Shown here one piece after another: positions 34,225 through 42,652 of a stretch of 64,000 bases of DNA. Each line of letters starts with the position of its first letter. Positions within the stretch are counted from its first letter, which is position 1. The DNA comes from Roseovarius sp. MMSF_3281 (GTDB taxonomy: Bacteria > Pseudomonadota > Alphaproteobacteria > Rhodobacterales > Rhodobacteraceae): assembly GCF_030733685.1 (NCBI RefSeq), contig NZ_JASHIM010000002.1, positions 186,001-250,000 on the forward strand. The letters are read 5' to 3'. The position numbers and the translations under genes are program-made. Under the pieces are notes generated by a model, which was not told where the DNA came from, did no database searches, and saw only the letters and a list, made by a program, of their open reading frames with translations.

Positions 34225-35043
34225 ATGGGATTTCCCGGAACATGGATGACCGAAAGTGAAAGCGTGGTCTACCGCGTGGTGCCCAAGTGCGCCTGTTCGA
34301 CCATCGGCCAGATCATGTATTATTCAGATCATGGCGCGTTTTTCGACGGTGACATTCACGATGCCGAAACCGGCCTTCACAAATGGGCCCGGGAAGACAG
34401 CCAGCCTTTGATCAAGGCGAATGTGAAAACCCATACCTCCTATGCCTTCACCTGTGTGCGCAACCCCTATACCCGGATCCTGTCATCGTTCTTCGACAAG
34501 ATCTGCGGGATCCAGCGGAACGGCAAACGCTATCGCGGGAAGCTGGTGCCGCTTTTGATCCAGAAATACGGGATCGAAGTGGGCGGCGAGGATGGCAAGC
34601 AGGAGTTCGACCAGATCCAGAGTTTCCGCCGCTTCTTGCTGTTTGCGCGCGATACCATCCGCTGGCGGCGCCCGATGGACCCGGATATCCACTGGTCGGC
34701 GATGTCGGGCCATGTCTCGACCTTCATTGCGAATGGCGGCACCTACGACAAGATTTTCTGGACCGAAGCCTTCAATGACGGGATGGGCGAGGTTCTGGGC
34801 GCGATCAAGACCAAACATGATGTCGATCTGCAGGCGATCCCGCGTTTCAACGAAAGCGAAGGGCACGGGCCCAAGCGCGCGCATCCGGTGGAAGATTATT
34901 TCGACGACCTGTCGATGCACCTGGTGAAAGAGATTTATCACCGCGATTTTGAGTTGTTCAAATACGACTTCGACGACCCTTCGAACAAGATGCCGATCGG
35001 TGAGATCGACCTTGACGAGGTGCATGCCAAGCTGGGCGAGTAA
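34225..35043 (+). CDS. Sulfotransferase family 2 protein
   Basis: A 272-residue Sulfotransfer_2 protein. The 5'-phosphosulfate loop of PAPS-using enzymes is seen as VVPKCACSTIGQIMY near residue 20, and the 3'-phosphate loop as CVRNPYTRILSSFFDKI near 90. It would transfer sulfate from PAPS to a carbohydrate or similar acceptor. The ATG follows GGAGGCAGCGAGC. It is divergent from the glycosyltransferase gene with 146 bp between them. Confidence 0.87.
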   Translation: MGFPGTWMTESESVVYRVVPKCACSTIGQIMYYSDHGAFFDGDIHDAETGLHKWAREDSQPLIKANVKTHTSYAFTCVRNPYTRILSSFFDKICGIQRNGKRYRGKLVPLLIQKYGIEVGGEDGKQEFDQIQSFRRFLLFARDTIRWRRPMDPDIHWSAMSGHVSTFIANGGTYDKIFWTEAFNDGMGEVLGAIKTKHDVDLQAIPRFNESEGHGPKRAHPVEDYFDDLSMHLVKEIYHRDFELFKYDFDDPSNKMPIGEIDLDEVHAKLGE

Positions 35044-35113
35044 GGCTTGCTCCGCCGAATTCGGGGGCGCTACCCCCGCCGTTGAAACCCTGCGGCTTTC
35101 AACGACTCCCCCG

Positions 35114-35354
35114 GGGTATTTTCACCAAGCAAAAGCCACTTACGCTTTGTTAACCATGCTGGGGTTAGGCTGGGGATGCGGTACAGGCTGGGGAGCCGAT
35201 GACCGCCCAAGGAAAAGCCGCCGCGCCTGGTTCGGTTTGCATCGGCAAAGGTCCGAACGACGCCGCCGGGCGAGGCATGCTTTCACGGTGCGCCCTTTGT
35301 CCCCTGTCATGGGGCAAGGGCGCATCTTTTGGTTTTTTCTTGGTCAAAATACCC
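35114..35354. repeat. Inverted copies of a gene-flanking repeat, 35.1-35.4 kb
   Basis: GGGTATTTTCACCAAGCAAA at 35114-35133 has an inverted near-copy ending at 35354 (TTTTTCTTGGTCAAAATACC type), with two mismatches in 21 positions. A third relative, GGGGATATTTTGGGCTAGAAG, lies at about 42617-42637. This type of G/C box plus ATATTTTxGxxAxxAxAA tail is common after genes in Roseobacter genomes. The 35044-35387 gap also holds GGGGG-CGCTA-CCCCC and a GTTGAAA/TTTCAAC hairpin (35081-35103); no gene is supported. Confidence 0.55.
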
Positions 35355-35387
35355 GAATCCGACAGGTGCCTCGGGCACTGAGATTGC

Positions 35388-36374
35388 TCAGATCAGCCCT
35401 TCCGCCGAAAAGAGGGCTTTCACATCCGCCTGCGGGCGTGCGCCGTAGTGGGTGATGACCTCGCCGGCGGCAATGCAGCCCATGCGCCCGGACACGGCCA
35501 GGGGCGCGCCGCTGGCCATGCCAAAGAGGAAGCCGGCGGCGAATTGATCGCCCGCGCCGGTGGTATCGAGCGGGGCAATCGGGCTGACCGGGATACTGAT
35601 GCTGTCGTCGCCCTCGGTGATCACCACGTCATGGCCCGAGCGGGTACAGACGATAAGGCCGCTTTCGCTGGCCGCCTGTTCAAGTGCCGCGCCCAGGTCA
35701 TCGGTTTCAAACAGCGATTTCCATTCGTGTTCGTTGCCCAAGACGAAATCCAGTTCGCCCAGCAATTTGCGGAAATCGCCGCGGTGGCGGTCAACGCAGA
35801 AGGGGTCGGACAGGGAAATCCCGGCCTTGCCGCCCCCGGCGCGACAGGCGCGCGCCGCGGCTTGGAAGGCGTCTTTGCCCTTGGATTTGTCGAACAGGTA
35901 GCCTTCGAGGAACAGCAGTTCGGCGGCGCCTGCCACATCATCGTTCACATCGTCGGTGCCGAGTTCGGAGGAGATGCCGAGGTAGGTGTTCATCGAGCGT
36001 TCGCCGTCGGGCGACACGAAGATCATGCAGCGCGAGGTTGGCAATTCGCCGTTGGGCACGGGCGGATTGACGAAATCAATGCCCTCGTCGGTCATCGCAT
36101 TGGCATAGTAGTGGCCCAGTTCATCGTCATGCACGCGCCCGATAAAGCCGGTCTTGAGGCCCATGGCCCCCAGCCCCGCGATGGTATTGGCGACCGAACC
36201 GCCGGGCATCTGGGTGCGGTCTTGCATTTGGTCGAACAGGAACTCTCCGCGTTCCTGTTCGACCAGTTGCATGACGCCCTTGTCGATGCCCATTTGGGTT
36301 AGGAAATGATCGCCGGCCTGGGAGATCACGTCGACCACGGCATTGCCGATCCCGACGGCTTGGTATTTCTTCAT
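35388..36374 (-). CDS. PfkB family kinase (adenosine kinase-like)
   Basis: A 328-residue ribokinase-fold protein. The N-terminal GIGNAVVDVISQ and PGGSVANTIAGLGAMG bind the nucleoside; the C-terminal PLDTTGAGDQFAAGFLFG carries the catalytic Asp and anion hole. The close match of the N-terminal pattern to adenosine kinases favours that role, but a sugar kinase is possible. ATG 36374 overlaps the nth stop by ATGA; a longer open frame upstream lies within nth. Confidence 0.9.
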   Translation of the reverse strand: MKKYQAVGIGNAVVDVISQAGDHFLTQMGIDKGVMQLVEQERGEFLFDQMQDRTQMPGGSVANTIAGLGAMGLKTGFIGRVHDDELGHYYANAMTDEGIDFVNPPVPNGELPTSRCMIFVSPDGERSMNTYLGISSELGTDDVNDDVAGAAELLFLEGYLFDKSKGKDAFQAAARACRAGGGKAGISLSDPFCVDRHRGDFRKLLGELDFVLGNEHEWKSLFETDDLGAALEQAASESGLIVCTRSGHDVVITEGDDSISIPVSPIAPLDTTGAGDQFAAGFLFGMASGAPLAVSGRMGCIAAGEVITHYGARPQADVKALFSAEGLI

Positions 36375-37015
36375 ATGGTTTTGTCCTCGAATTGGCACAG
36401 GTCGCGGATGATGCAGGTGGGGCACATCGGTTTGCGCGCCTTGCAGTGATAGCGCCCATGCAGGATGAGCCAGTGATGGGCGTGTTGTTGAAAATCCACC
36501 GGGATGTTGTCCTCGATGGCGCGTTCCACGGCGTCGACGTTTTTACCGGGGCAGATGCCGGTGCGGTTGCCGACGCGGAAGATATGGGTATCGACGGCCT
36601 GCGCCGGATAGTGCCACCACATGTTGAGAACCACGTTGGCGGTTTTGCGGCCCACGCCGGGCAGCGATTGCAGGGCGGCGCGGGAGTTGGGAACGATGCC
36701 GCCGTAGTCCTCGACGAGGATTTTCGACAGCTTCATCACGTTCTTGGCCTTGTTGCGGTAAAGGCCGATGGTCTTGATATGTTCGATCAGCCCCTCTTCG
36801 CCCAGGTCCAGCATTTTCTGCGGGGTGTCGGCGATTTTGAACAGCTCGCGCGTGGCACGGTTGACGCCCGCATCGGTGGCCTGTGCGGAAAGGGCGACCG
36901 CCACGACAAGGGTATAGGCGTTGACGTGGTCAAGCTCGCCTTTCGGTTCGGGCTCGGCCTCGTGGAAGCGGGTGAATATCGCGCGGATCGTATGGTAATC
37001 AAGCTGCTTGGCCAT
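36371..37015 (-). CDS. nth: Endonuclease III
   Basis: A 214-residue DNA glycosylase/AP lyase. The helix-hairpin-helix is LPGVGRKTANVVL (with the catalytic Lys), the catalytic Asp is in VDTHIFRV, and the C-terminal C-x6-C-x2-C-x5-C motif (CKARKPMCPTCIIRDLC) holds a 4Fe-4S cluster. It removes oxidised pyrimidines. ATG 37015 is preferred over a start 39 bases upstream. Confidence 0.97.
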   Translation of the reverse strand: MAKQLDYHTIRAIFTRFHEAEPEPKGELDHVNAYTLVVAVALSAQATDAGVNRATRELFKIADTPQKMLDLGEEGLIEHIKTIGLYRNKAKNVMKLSKILVEDYGGIVPNSRAALQSLPGVGRKTANVVLNMWWHYPAQAVDTHIFRVGNRTGICPGKNVDAVERAIEDNIPVDFQQHAHHWLILHGRYHCKARKPMCPTCIIRDLCQFEDKTI

Positions 37016-37114
37016 GGGAAACCGTATGCCCCGAAAGACGGGTATGCGCAACATTCGGGTCGCGGTTGCGGCGCGGGGGGCTTAATATGGAGGTCGGACA
37101 GATAAGGATCGGCC

Positions 37115-37954
37115 ATGTCAGAGGCATCAGCAGAGCAAAGTTACCATTACAACGTCATGCGCCGGGCGCTTGCGGTGATGGATGAGGCCGACGCGCCGCT
37201 ATCGCTTGAGGACCTGGCGGCGCGGATGGGGATGAGCCCGGCGCATTTCCAGCGGCTGTTCTCGGCCTGGGTCGGCGTCAGCCCCAAGCGCTATCAGCAG
37301 TACTTGCGCCTGGGTCATGCCAAGGCGCTGTTGACCGAGCGGCACACCGTTCTGGAGGCCGCGCACGAGGCGGGGCTTTCGGGGACCGGGCGGTTGCATG
37401 ACCTGTTCCTGCGGTGGGAGGCGATGAGCCCGGGCGAGTTTGCCCGGCGGGGGGCGGGCCTGACCATCCGCTATGGCTGGTTCGACAGCCCCTTTGGCGA
37501 GGCCCTGGCCATGGGGACGGATCGCGGGTTGTGCGGCATTGCCTTTACCGAGGAGTTCGGCCGCGATTGGGCATGGGAAAATATGGCCGGGCGTTGGCCC
37601 GCCGCCGCCTACGAGGCGGCGCCCGAGGCGATCGCCCCTTGGGTGGAGGCCAGTTTCGCCGGGCGAGGCGAGGCCGCGTTGCACATGATCGGCGCGCCTT
37701 TTCAGATCAAGGTGTGGGAGGCCCTGTTGCAGGTGCCGTCGGGCCATGTGACCACCTATTCCGATATTGCCGAGGCCATCGGCAACCCGCGCGCTGTGCG
37801 CGCGGTGGGCACGGCCGTGGGGCGTAACCCGGTGAGTTTCCTGATCCCGTGCCACCGCGCCTTGCGCAAGTCAGGGGCCTTGGGCGGCTATCACTGGGGT
37901 TTGCCGGTCAAGCGGGCGATTCTGGCCTGGGAAAGTGCCCGCGCCGAGGCCTGA
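37115..37954 (+). CDS. AraC-type HTH fused to O6-methylguanine-DNA methyltransferase
   Basis: A 279-residue two-domain protein. The first 100 residues are an AraC-type DNA-binding region with two helix-turn-helix units (LSLEDLAARMGMSPAHFQRLF and VLEAAHEAGLSGTGRLHDLF). The C-terminal MGMT domain has PFQIKVWEALLQVPSGHVTTYSDIA and the alkyl-accepting Cys in IPCHRAL. Compared with E. coli Ada it has no N-terminal zinc/phosphotriester domain, so it cannot sense DNA damage in that way. It is divergent from nth, another repair gene. Confidence 0.93.
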   Translation: MSEASAEQSYHYNVMRRALAVMDEADAPLSLEDLAARMGMSPAHFQRLFSAWVGVSPKRYQQYLRLGHAKALLTERHTVLEAAHEAGLSGTGRLHDLFLRWEAMSPGEFARRGAGLTIRYGWFDSPFGEALAMGTDRGLCGIAFTEEFGRDWAWENMAGRWPAAAYEAAPEAIAPWVEASFAGRGEAALHMIGAPFQIKVWEALLQVPSGHVTTYSDIAEAIGNPRAVRAVGTAVGRNPVSFLIPCHRALRKSGALGGYHWGLPVKRAILAWESARAEA

Positions 37955-38076
37955 CCCCGGAAAATGCGCGAAATGCTGCCGATTTCCCCTCTGTTTCGCC
38001 TTGGGGAACGCGCGATGATTGCTTATTTTGCGCATAAGCCCGAGCGTTCGGGCACCATTTTCACGAGGCGAACATT

Positions 38077-38736
38077 ATGCGAGCGAAGAAATCCATTCTG
38101 GCCCTGTCGGGCCTGTCCCTTCTGGCCGTGACGGCCTGTACCGATCCGGCGCACCTGGGCAATGATCAGCGGAAGAACACCAAGGGCGGTGCGGTTCTTG
38201 GTGGTGTGATCGGGGCCGGTCTGGGCGCTTTGGTCAGCGATGACAAGGCCAAGGGCGCGGTCATCGGTGGTGCGGTTGGCGCGGCTGGCGGGGCCGCTGT
38301 CGGCAATGCGCTGGACAAGCAAGAGGCCGAGCTGCGCCGAGAGCTGGACAACGACAACGTGCAGATCACCAACACGGGTGACCGCCTGATCGTGACCATG
38401 CCGCAGGACATCCTGTTCGATGTCGACAGTTCGACCGTCTATCCGGGGCTGCGCTCGGATCTGTTGACGGTGGCGGAGAACCTGCGGTCCTACCCGGATT
38501 CGACGGTGCAGGTGATTGGCCATACCGACAATTCCGGTTCTGCCAGCTATAATCAGGCGCTGTCCGAGCGCCGGGCGAATGCCGTGGCCGATGTCCTGAT
38601 GAATGGCGGCGTGGCCTTCGGGCGCATTCAGACCTATGGCCGGGGCGAGAACCAGCCCGTGGCGTCGAACCTGACGGATGAAGGCAAGCGCCAGAACCGC
38701 CGGGTCGAAATCGTGATCCTGCCGACCGCGGCATAA
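38077..38736 (+). CDS. OmpA family lipoprotein with glycine zipper
   Basis: A 219-residue lipoprotein (LLAVTAC lipobox) with a glycine-zipper segment (GGAVLGGVIGAGLGALVSDD and GAVIGGAVGAAGGAAVG), which may insert in membrane, and a C-terminal OmpA domain that binds peptidoglycan (GHTDNSGSASYNQALSERRA, then RQNRRVEIVI). It resembles YiaD/PAL-type proteins. It probably tethers the outer membrane to the cell wall. Confidence 0.93.
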   Translation: MRAKKSILALSGLSLLAVTACTDPAHLGNDQRKNTKGGAVLGGVIGAGLGALVSDDKAKGAVIGGAVGAAGGAAVGNALDKQEAELRRELDNDNVQITNTGDRLIVTMPQDILFDVDSSTVYPGLRSDLLTVAENLRSYPDSTVQVIGHTDNSGSASYNQALSERRANAVADVLMNGGVAFGRIQTYGRGENQPVASNLTDEGKRQNRRVEIVILPTAA

Positions 38737-38749
38737 TAATGCGCTGGGC

Positions 38750-38809
38750 GTCCCGGGCTTGACCCGGGACCTCGTTGCAAGCCGGGAGGCCCCGGGTCAC
38801 GCCCGGGGC
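38750..38809. repeat. Two GC-rich palindromes (CCCGGGC-TGA-CCCGGG type)
   Basis: GTCCCGGG-N5-CCCGGGAC (38750-38770) and GCCCCGGG-N5-CCCGGGGC (38789-38809). They are inverted copies of the same unit, CCCGGGCnTGACCCGGG, one facing each way. This unit is common in intergenic DNA of many alphaproteobacteria. They lie between an ompA-type gene and the terminator below. Confidence 0.65.
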
Positions 38810-38817
38810 GAGACATG

Positions 38818-38852
38818 AAAAAACCCGGTGAGTGGGAACTCACCGGGTTTTT
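38818..38852. terminator. Bidirectional rho-independent terminator
   Basis: A 13-bp perfect stem AAACCCGGTGAGT / ACTCACCGGGTTT around a GGGA loop, with an A tract on the left and a T tract on the right. It ends both the OmpA lipoprotein transcript and the convergent malyl-CoA lyase transcript. Confidence 0.9.
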
Positions 38853-38870
38853 CCGTTCTATCTCCGTGCC

Positions 38871-39830
38871 TTACATGGTTTCGATCATCTCGGCCTGTTT
38901 GACGATGACCTCGGCCTGCTTGATCGAGGCGATATCGACAAGGCGGCCCTTGTAAGTGGTGGCCCCTTCGCCGCGGGCCTTGGCCTCTTCCATGGCCTGC
39001 AGGATTTCGCGGGCTTCCTGAACGGCCTCGGCGGTGGGGGTGAAGACCTCGTTGGCAAGGGCGATCTGCTTGGGGTGGATGGCCCATTTGCCAACCATGC
39101 CGAGGGTGGCGGAGCGTAGCGCCTGCGCGCGGAAACCGTCATCGTCCGAGAAGTCGCCGAAGGGGCCATCGACGGGCAGGAGGCCATGGGTGCGGCAGGC
39201 CGCGACAATGGCGGTTTGCGCCCAGTGCCACGGGTCGGACCAGTATTTCTCGCCTTCGCGGATCATGTAGTAGTTTTCCTGCGTCCCGCCGATGCCGGTG
39301 GTGGACATGCCCATGGAGGCGGCAAAATCAGCCGCGCCGAGGCTGAGGGCCTGCATCCGGGGGCTGGCGGCGGCGATGGCTTCGACATGGGCGATGCCAG
39401 CGGCGGATTCGATGATCGCCTCGAAGCTGATCCGCTTGGCGCGGCCCTTGGCGGCCTCGATCGCGGTGACAAGCGCGTCGACGGCATAGATATCTTCGGC
39501 GCAGCCTGCCTTGGGGATCATGATCTGATCAAGGCGGTCGCCGGCCTTTTCAAGCAGGTCGACCACGTCGCGGTACCAATAAGGGGTATCCAGCCCGTTG
39601 ATCCGGACGCTGAGATACTTGTTGCCCCAGTCGACATCGTTGATCGCCTGGATGGTGTTTTCGCGAGCCACGTCCTTGTCGGTGGGGGCGACGGAATCTT
39701 CGAGGTCGATGTTGATCACATCGGCGGCGCTGGCGGCCATCTTCTCGAACAGCTTGGTGTTGGAGCCCGGGCCGAACAACTGGCAACGGTTGGGACGTGC
39801 GGGGGCAGGGGGTTGGAGGCGGAAGCTCAT
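38871..39830 (-). CDS. mcl1: L-malyl-CoA / beta-methylmalyl-CoA lyase
   Basis: A 319-residue HpcH/HpaI-fold lyase close to Mcl1 of Rhodobacter sphaeroides in length and motifs: NIDLEDSVAP with the Mg-binding acid, RINGLDTPYW, MIPKAGCAED, EAIIESAAGIAHVEAIA, ALSLGAADFAASMG and WAIHPKQIALAN. It splits malyl-CoA to acetyl-CoA and glyoxylate and acts in the ethylmalonyl-CoA and related assimilation routes. ATG 39830 is the third codon after an in-frame start upstream, preferred because of AAAAGG nearby. Confidence 0.93.
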   Translation of the reverse strand: MSFRLQPPAPARPNRCQLFGPGSNTKLFEKMAASAADVINIDLEDSVAPTDKDVARENTIQAINDVDWGNKYLSVRINGLDTPYWYRDVVDLLEKAGDRLDQIMIPKAGCAEDIYAVDALVTAIEAAKGRAKRISFEAIIESAAGIAHVEAIAAASPRMQALSLGAADFAASMGMSTTGIGGTQENYYMIREGEKYWSDPWHWAQTAIVAACRTHGLLPVDGPFGDFSDDDGFRAQALRSATLGMVGKWAIHPKQIALANEVFTPTAEAVQEAREILQAMEEAKARGEGATTYKGRLVDIASIKQAEVIVKQAEMIETM

Positions 39831-40163
39831 GTCATACACCTTTTCAAAAGTTTCAAGAACGGTTGTGTCCGCGGTATATAATTACATGCCCGCCTGCAAC
39901 CCGGTTTTGTGACGCAGTGCAGCATGACCAGAGCGCAAGCCGTTGGGTGGATTGTGGTTAACATACTGATTTCGCGATTTAATTGATTCTTTTGAGTCGC
40001 CGGCATGCTGTCGGATTCGGGTCGGTACTTGATGCGGCGACGCAGCGTACTCCCCGGCCCTGCGGTCAATTGTGCCGGATAACCGTCGTCGCGACGCACA
40101 AGGCGCACAAACAGCACATCTGCACGGTAAACGACATTCTTTGTCGCAAAGTGAGGGGTTATC
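39831..40163. other. Divergent promoter region between mcl1 and an MFS gene
   Basis: No gene is supported in these 333 bases. The segment is AT-richer than the surroundings, with TATATAAT at 39875-39882 and TTAATTGATTC near 39977. A CTTTG-TCG-CAAAG palindrome lies at 40139-40151, next to the MFS ribosome site. Short minus-strand ORFs here have no ribosome sites. Confidence 0.6.
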
Positions 40164-41447
40164 GTGGGTGGTTCGTGTGACCCCAGAGGTATGCGACGTG
40201 CACTGATTGATAACTGGGCCCTGTTCGCGGGTATCCTGATGTTGATGGTGGCCAACGGCCTGATGATGACCTTGCTGACGATCCGGGGATCGGAACTGGG
40301 GTTTTCCTCGACCGTGGTGGGGATCATGCAGGCGGGGTATCCGGCCGGGGCGCTGATCGGGACGGTGATAGCGCCGCGGATGATCGAAGGGTCGGGGCAT
40401 GTGCGGGCCTTCGCGGCGCTGGCCTCGTTATGTTCGATCTCGGCGATCGTGCACCTGTTGACCGAAGACCCTTATACATGGACGGCGATGCGGGTTCTGG
40501 CGGGGTTCTGTTTTCCCGGGCTTTACGTGATCACCGAAAGCTGGCTGAACGGCCAGGTCGAAAACCACCAGCGGGCGCAGGTTCTTTCGGTCTATTTCTT
40601 TGCCCAGTTCGGTGGGCAGGCCTTTGGCACCTCGTTGATCGGGCTGCCGGGGGCGCCTGTCATGGTTTTGTTCGGGACCGTTTCGATCCTTATTTCCTTG
40701 TCCATCGTGCCGCTTCTGCTGACGGCCGGGGACCCGCCGGAATACGAAGCCCCGGAACGGATGCCGATGCGCGCCCTGTTCAGGATTTCACCCATCGCCG
40801 TGATCGGCTCGGTCCTGTCCGGTGTGACCATGGGGGCGCTGTTTGCGTCGGGGCCGCTGTATGGGCTGGATATCGGGATGTCGCGCGCGCAGGCGGCGGG
40901 AATTTCCGTGGCGCTGACGCTGGCGGGGGCGGTGGCGCAGTATCCGGCCGCCTTTGTCGCGGACCGTTTTGACCGGCGCGGCGCCTTGATCGGGTTGGCC
41001 GTGATCGGTGCGGCGGTGGCGTTCGTTTCGCTTTTCCTGGCCGAGGAGAGGGCCCTGACCCTTCGGTTTGCCATCATGTCCGCAGCCTGTGTGCCGGTCT
41101 ACTCGGTCTGTCTGGCCCATGCGAACGACCAGTTGCGCCGCTCGCAGGTGGTGGCCGCCGGGGGCGCGATGGCGTTTTCCTTGAATATCGGCTTGTTCAT
41201 CGGGGTGTTCTCGGGGCCGACGGTGATGGACCTGACAGGACGTACCGGGCTGATGATCTACCTGCTGTCGCTGTTCGCGATAACGCTGTTGGTGACGGCG
41301 GTGCGCCGGGTGCAGCGGCAGGTCCCCGAGGAGACCGGCAAGGTTGTGACGGTCGGCAACTTCGGTCAGCCGCAGACGGCATATTGGAGTGCTGAAACCA
41401 TGGCCGTCGAGGATCAGGCCGAGACGGATGAAGAATCTTCGCAATAG
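40164..41447 (+). CDS. Major facilitator superfamily transporter
   Basis: A 427-residue protein with about twelve helices, in the YcaD-like part of the superfamily. It shows GSELGFSSTVVGIMQAGYPAGALIG near residue 50 and LAGFCFPGLYVITESWLNGQV at 115, a motif seen in this group. The C-terminus is a hydrophilic tail of about 50 residues, rich in Glu and Gln. I use GTG 40164, which follows GAGGGGTTATC; ATG 40191 is an alternative. Substrate unknown. Confidence 0.88.
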   Translation: MGGSCDPRGMRRALIDNWALFAGILMLMVANGLMMTLLTIRGSELGFSSTVVGIMQAGYPAGALIGTVIAPRMIEGSGHVRAFAALASLCSISAIVHLLTEDPYTWTAMRVLAGFCFPGLYVITESWLNGQVENHQRAQVLSVYFFAQFGGQAFGTSLIGLPGAPVMVLFGTVSILISLSIVPLLLTAGDPPEYEAPERMPMRALFRISPIAVIGSVLSGVTMGALFASGPLYGLDIGMSRAQAAGISVALTLAGAVAQYPAAFVADRFDRRGALIGLAVIGAAVAFVSLFLAEERALTLRFAIMSAACVPVYSVCLAHANDQLRRSQVVAAGGAMAFSLNIGLFIGVFSGPTVMDLTGRTGLMIYLLSLFAITLLVTAVRRVQRQVPEETGKVVTVGNFGQPQTAYWSAETMAVEDQAETDEESSQ

Positions 41448-41570
41448 TCTGTTAATTCTCGAAGGTTCTTGTGATTATTGCCAACTATGGGGGGATTTCC
41501 GCAGGATTTCGCGCCTTTGGCGTCGCAAACTGCGCGCGAAACCGTGAATCCTGCTTCGAAAGGTGCTGCC

Positions 41571-42578
41571 ATGTCGATGATCGAGACCCCCTATCTTCTG
41601 TTCCTGGGTGATGCGCCCGATATGTTGGCGGCCAAGGTGGCCATCGGTATCCGCGATTGGCGGCCCGACAACGCCGTGGGGCAGTTGCGGCTTGAGGGCT
41701 GCGGGGCCGACCTGGGCCTGGCGGACATGACGCTTGAAGAGGCCAAGGCCGCCGGTGCCAAGACGCTGGTGATTGGCGTGGCCAACCGGGGCGGCGTGAT
41801 TTCCAAGGAGTGGAAGAAGGTGCTGGTGGCGGCGCTTGAGGACGGCTTTGACCTTGCTGCCGGGCTGCACAACCTGCTGCGTGATGAGCCGGACCTTGTG
41901 GCGGTGGCCGAGGCGACGGGCCGGACCTTGCACGACGTGCGGGTGCCCGAAGTGGAATACCCGATTGCCGATGGCAAGAAGCGGCGCGGCAAGCGCTGCC
42001 TGCCGGTGGGAACCGATTGCTCGGTGGGCAAGATGTATACCGCCATGGCGATGGAGCGGGACATGCATGAGCGTGGCATGAAGGCCACCTTCCGCGCCAC
42101 CGGGCAAACCGGTATCCTGATCACCGGCGACGGTGTCCCGCTGGATGCGGTGATTGCAGATTTCATGGCCGGATCGGTGGAATGGCTGAGCCCCGACAAC
42201 GACGAGGATCACTGGGACCTGATCGAAGGGCAGGGGAGCCTGTTCCACGTGTCCTTCTCGGGTGTGACCATGGCGCTGATCCACGGCGGGCAGCCCGATG
42301 CCCTGATCCTGTGCCATGAGCCGACCCGCGCCCATATGCGGGGCCTGCCGGACTATACCCTGCCCACGCTGGAAGAGCTGCGCGATACCGCGCTGCCCTT
42401 GGCGCGGATCGCCAACCCGGCTTGCGAGGTGGTCGGCGTATCGGTGAACACGCAGCATATGGCCGAAGATGAGGCAAAGGCCTATCTGGCCGAGGTCGAA
42501 ACACGCATGGGCCTGCCGGCGACGGACCCCTATCGCTTTGGGTCGGGCAAGCTGGTGGATGCGCTGGCCGCCCTGTGA
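41571..42578 (+). CDS. dgcN: DgcN-type (DUF1611) protein, D-glutamate N-acetyltransferase
   Basis: A 335-residue DUF1611 family protein. An N-terminal Rossmann-like part (LLFLGDAPDMLAAKVAIGIRDW) is followed by a P-loop-type GTDCSVGKMYTAMAME near residue 150. Family members beside an enolase-superfamily epimerase are named DgcN and acetylate D-glutamate for its breakdown. Here the next gene is exactly such an epimerase, 74 nt on, and an aminotransferase for D-amino acids follows. ATG 41571 follows GAAAGGTGCTGCC. Confidence 0.85.
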   Translation: MSMIETPYLLFLGDAPDMLAAKVAIGIRDWRPDNAVGQLRLEGCGADLGLADMTLEEAKAAGAKTLVIGVANRGGVISKEWKKVLVAALEDGFDLAAGLHNLLRDEPDLVAVAEATGRTLHDVRVPEVEYPIADGKKRRGKRCLPVGTDCSVGKMYTAMAMERDMHERGMKATFRATGQTGILITGDGVPLDAVIADFMAGSVEWLSPDNDEDHWDLIEGQGSLFHVSFSGVTMALIHGGQPDALILCHEPTRAHMRGLPDYTLPTLEELRDTALPLARIANPACEVVGVSVNTQHMAEDEAKAYLAEVETRMGLPATDPYRFGSGKLVDALAAL

Positions 42579-42652
42579 TCCGATCTTTGCGCTATGGAGA
42601 CCCGTCGGATGCCTCCGGCGGGGATATTTTGGGCTAGAAGAAGGGGTAGGGC

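Noticed and set aside
35199..35381. 60-residue plus-strand ORF after the sulfotransferase
   Set aside because: A GGGGAG precedes the ATG, but the ORF lies inside the inverted-repeat element and its C-terminal part is the repeat itself.
38750..38809. CRISPR-like repeat
   Set aside because: Only two inverted palindromes with no uniform spacers; these are a common intergenic palindrome type.
39882..40400. Minus-strand ORFs across the mcl1/MFS promoter gap
   Set aside because: They run into the MFS gene on the opposite strand, and no ribosome site or family signature is seen.
41475..42458. Minus-strand open frame opposite dgcN
   Set aside because: Antisense shadow rich in His, Arg and Gln with no ribosome site.
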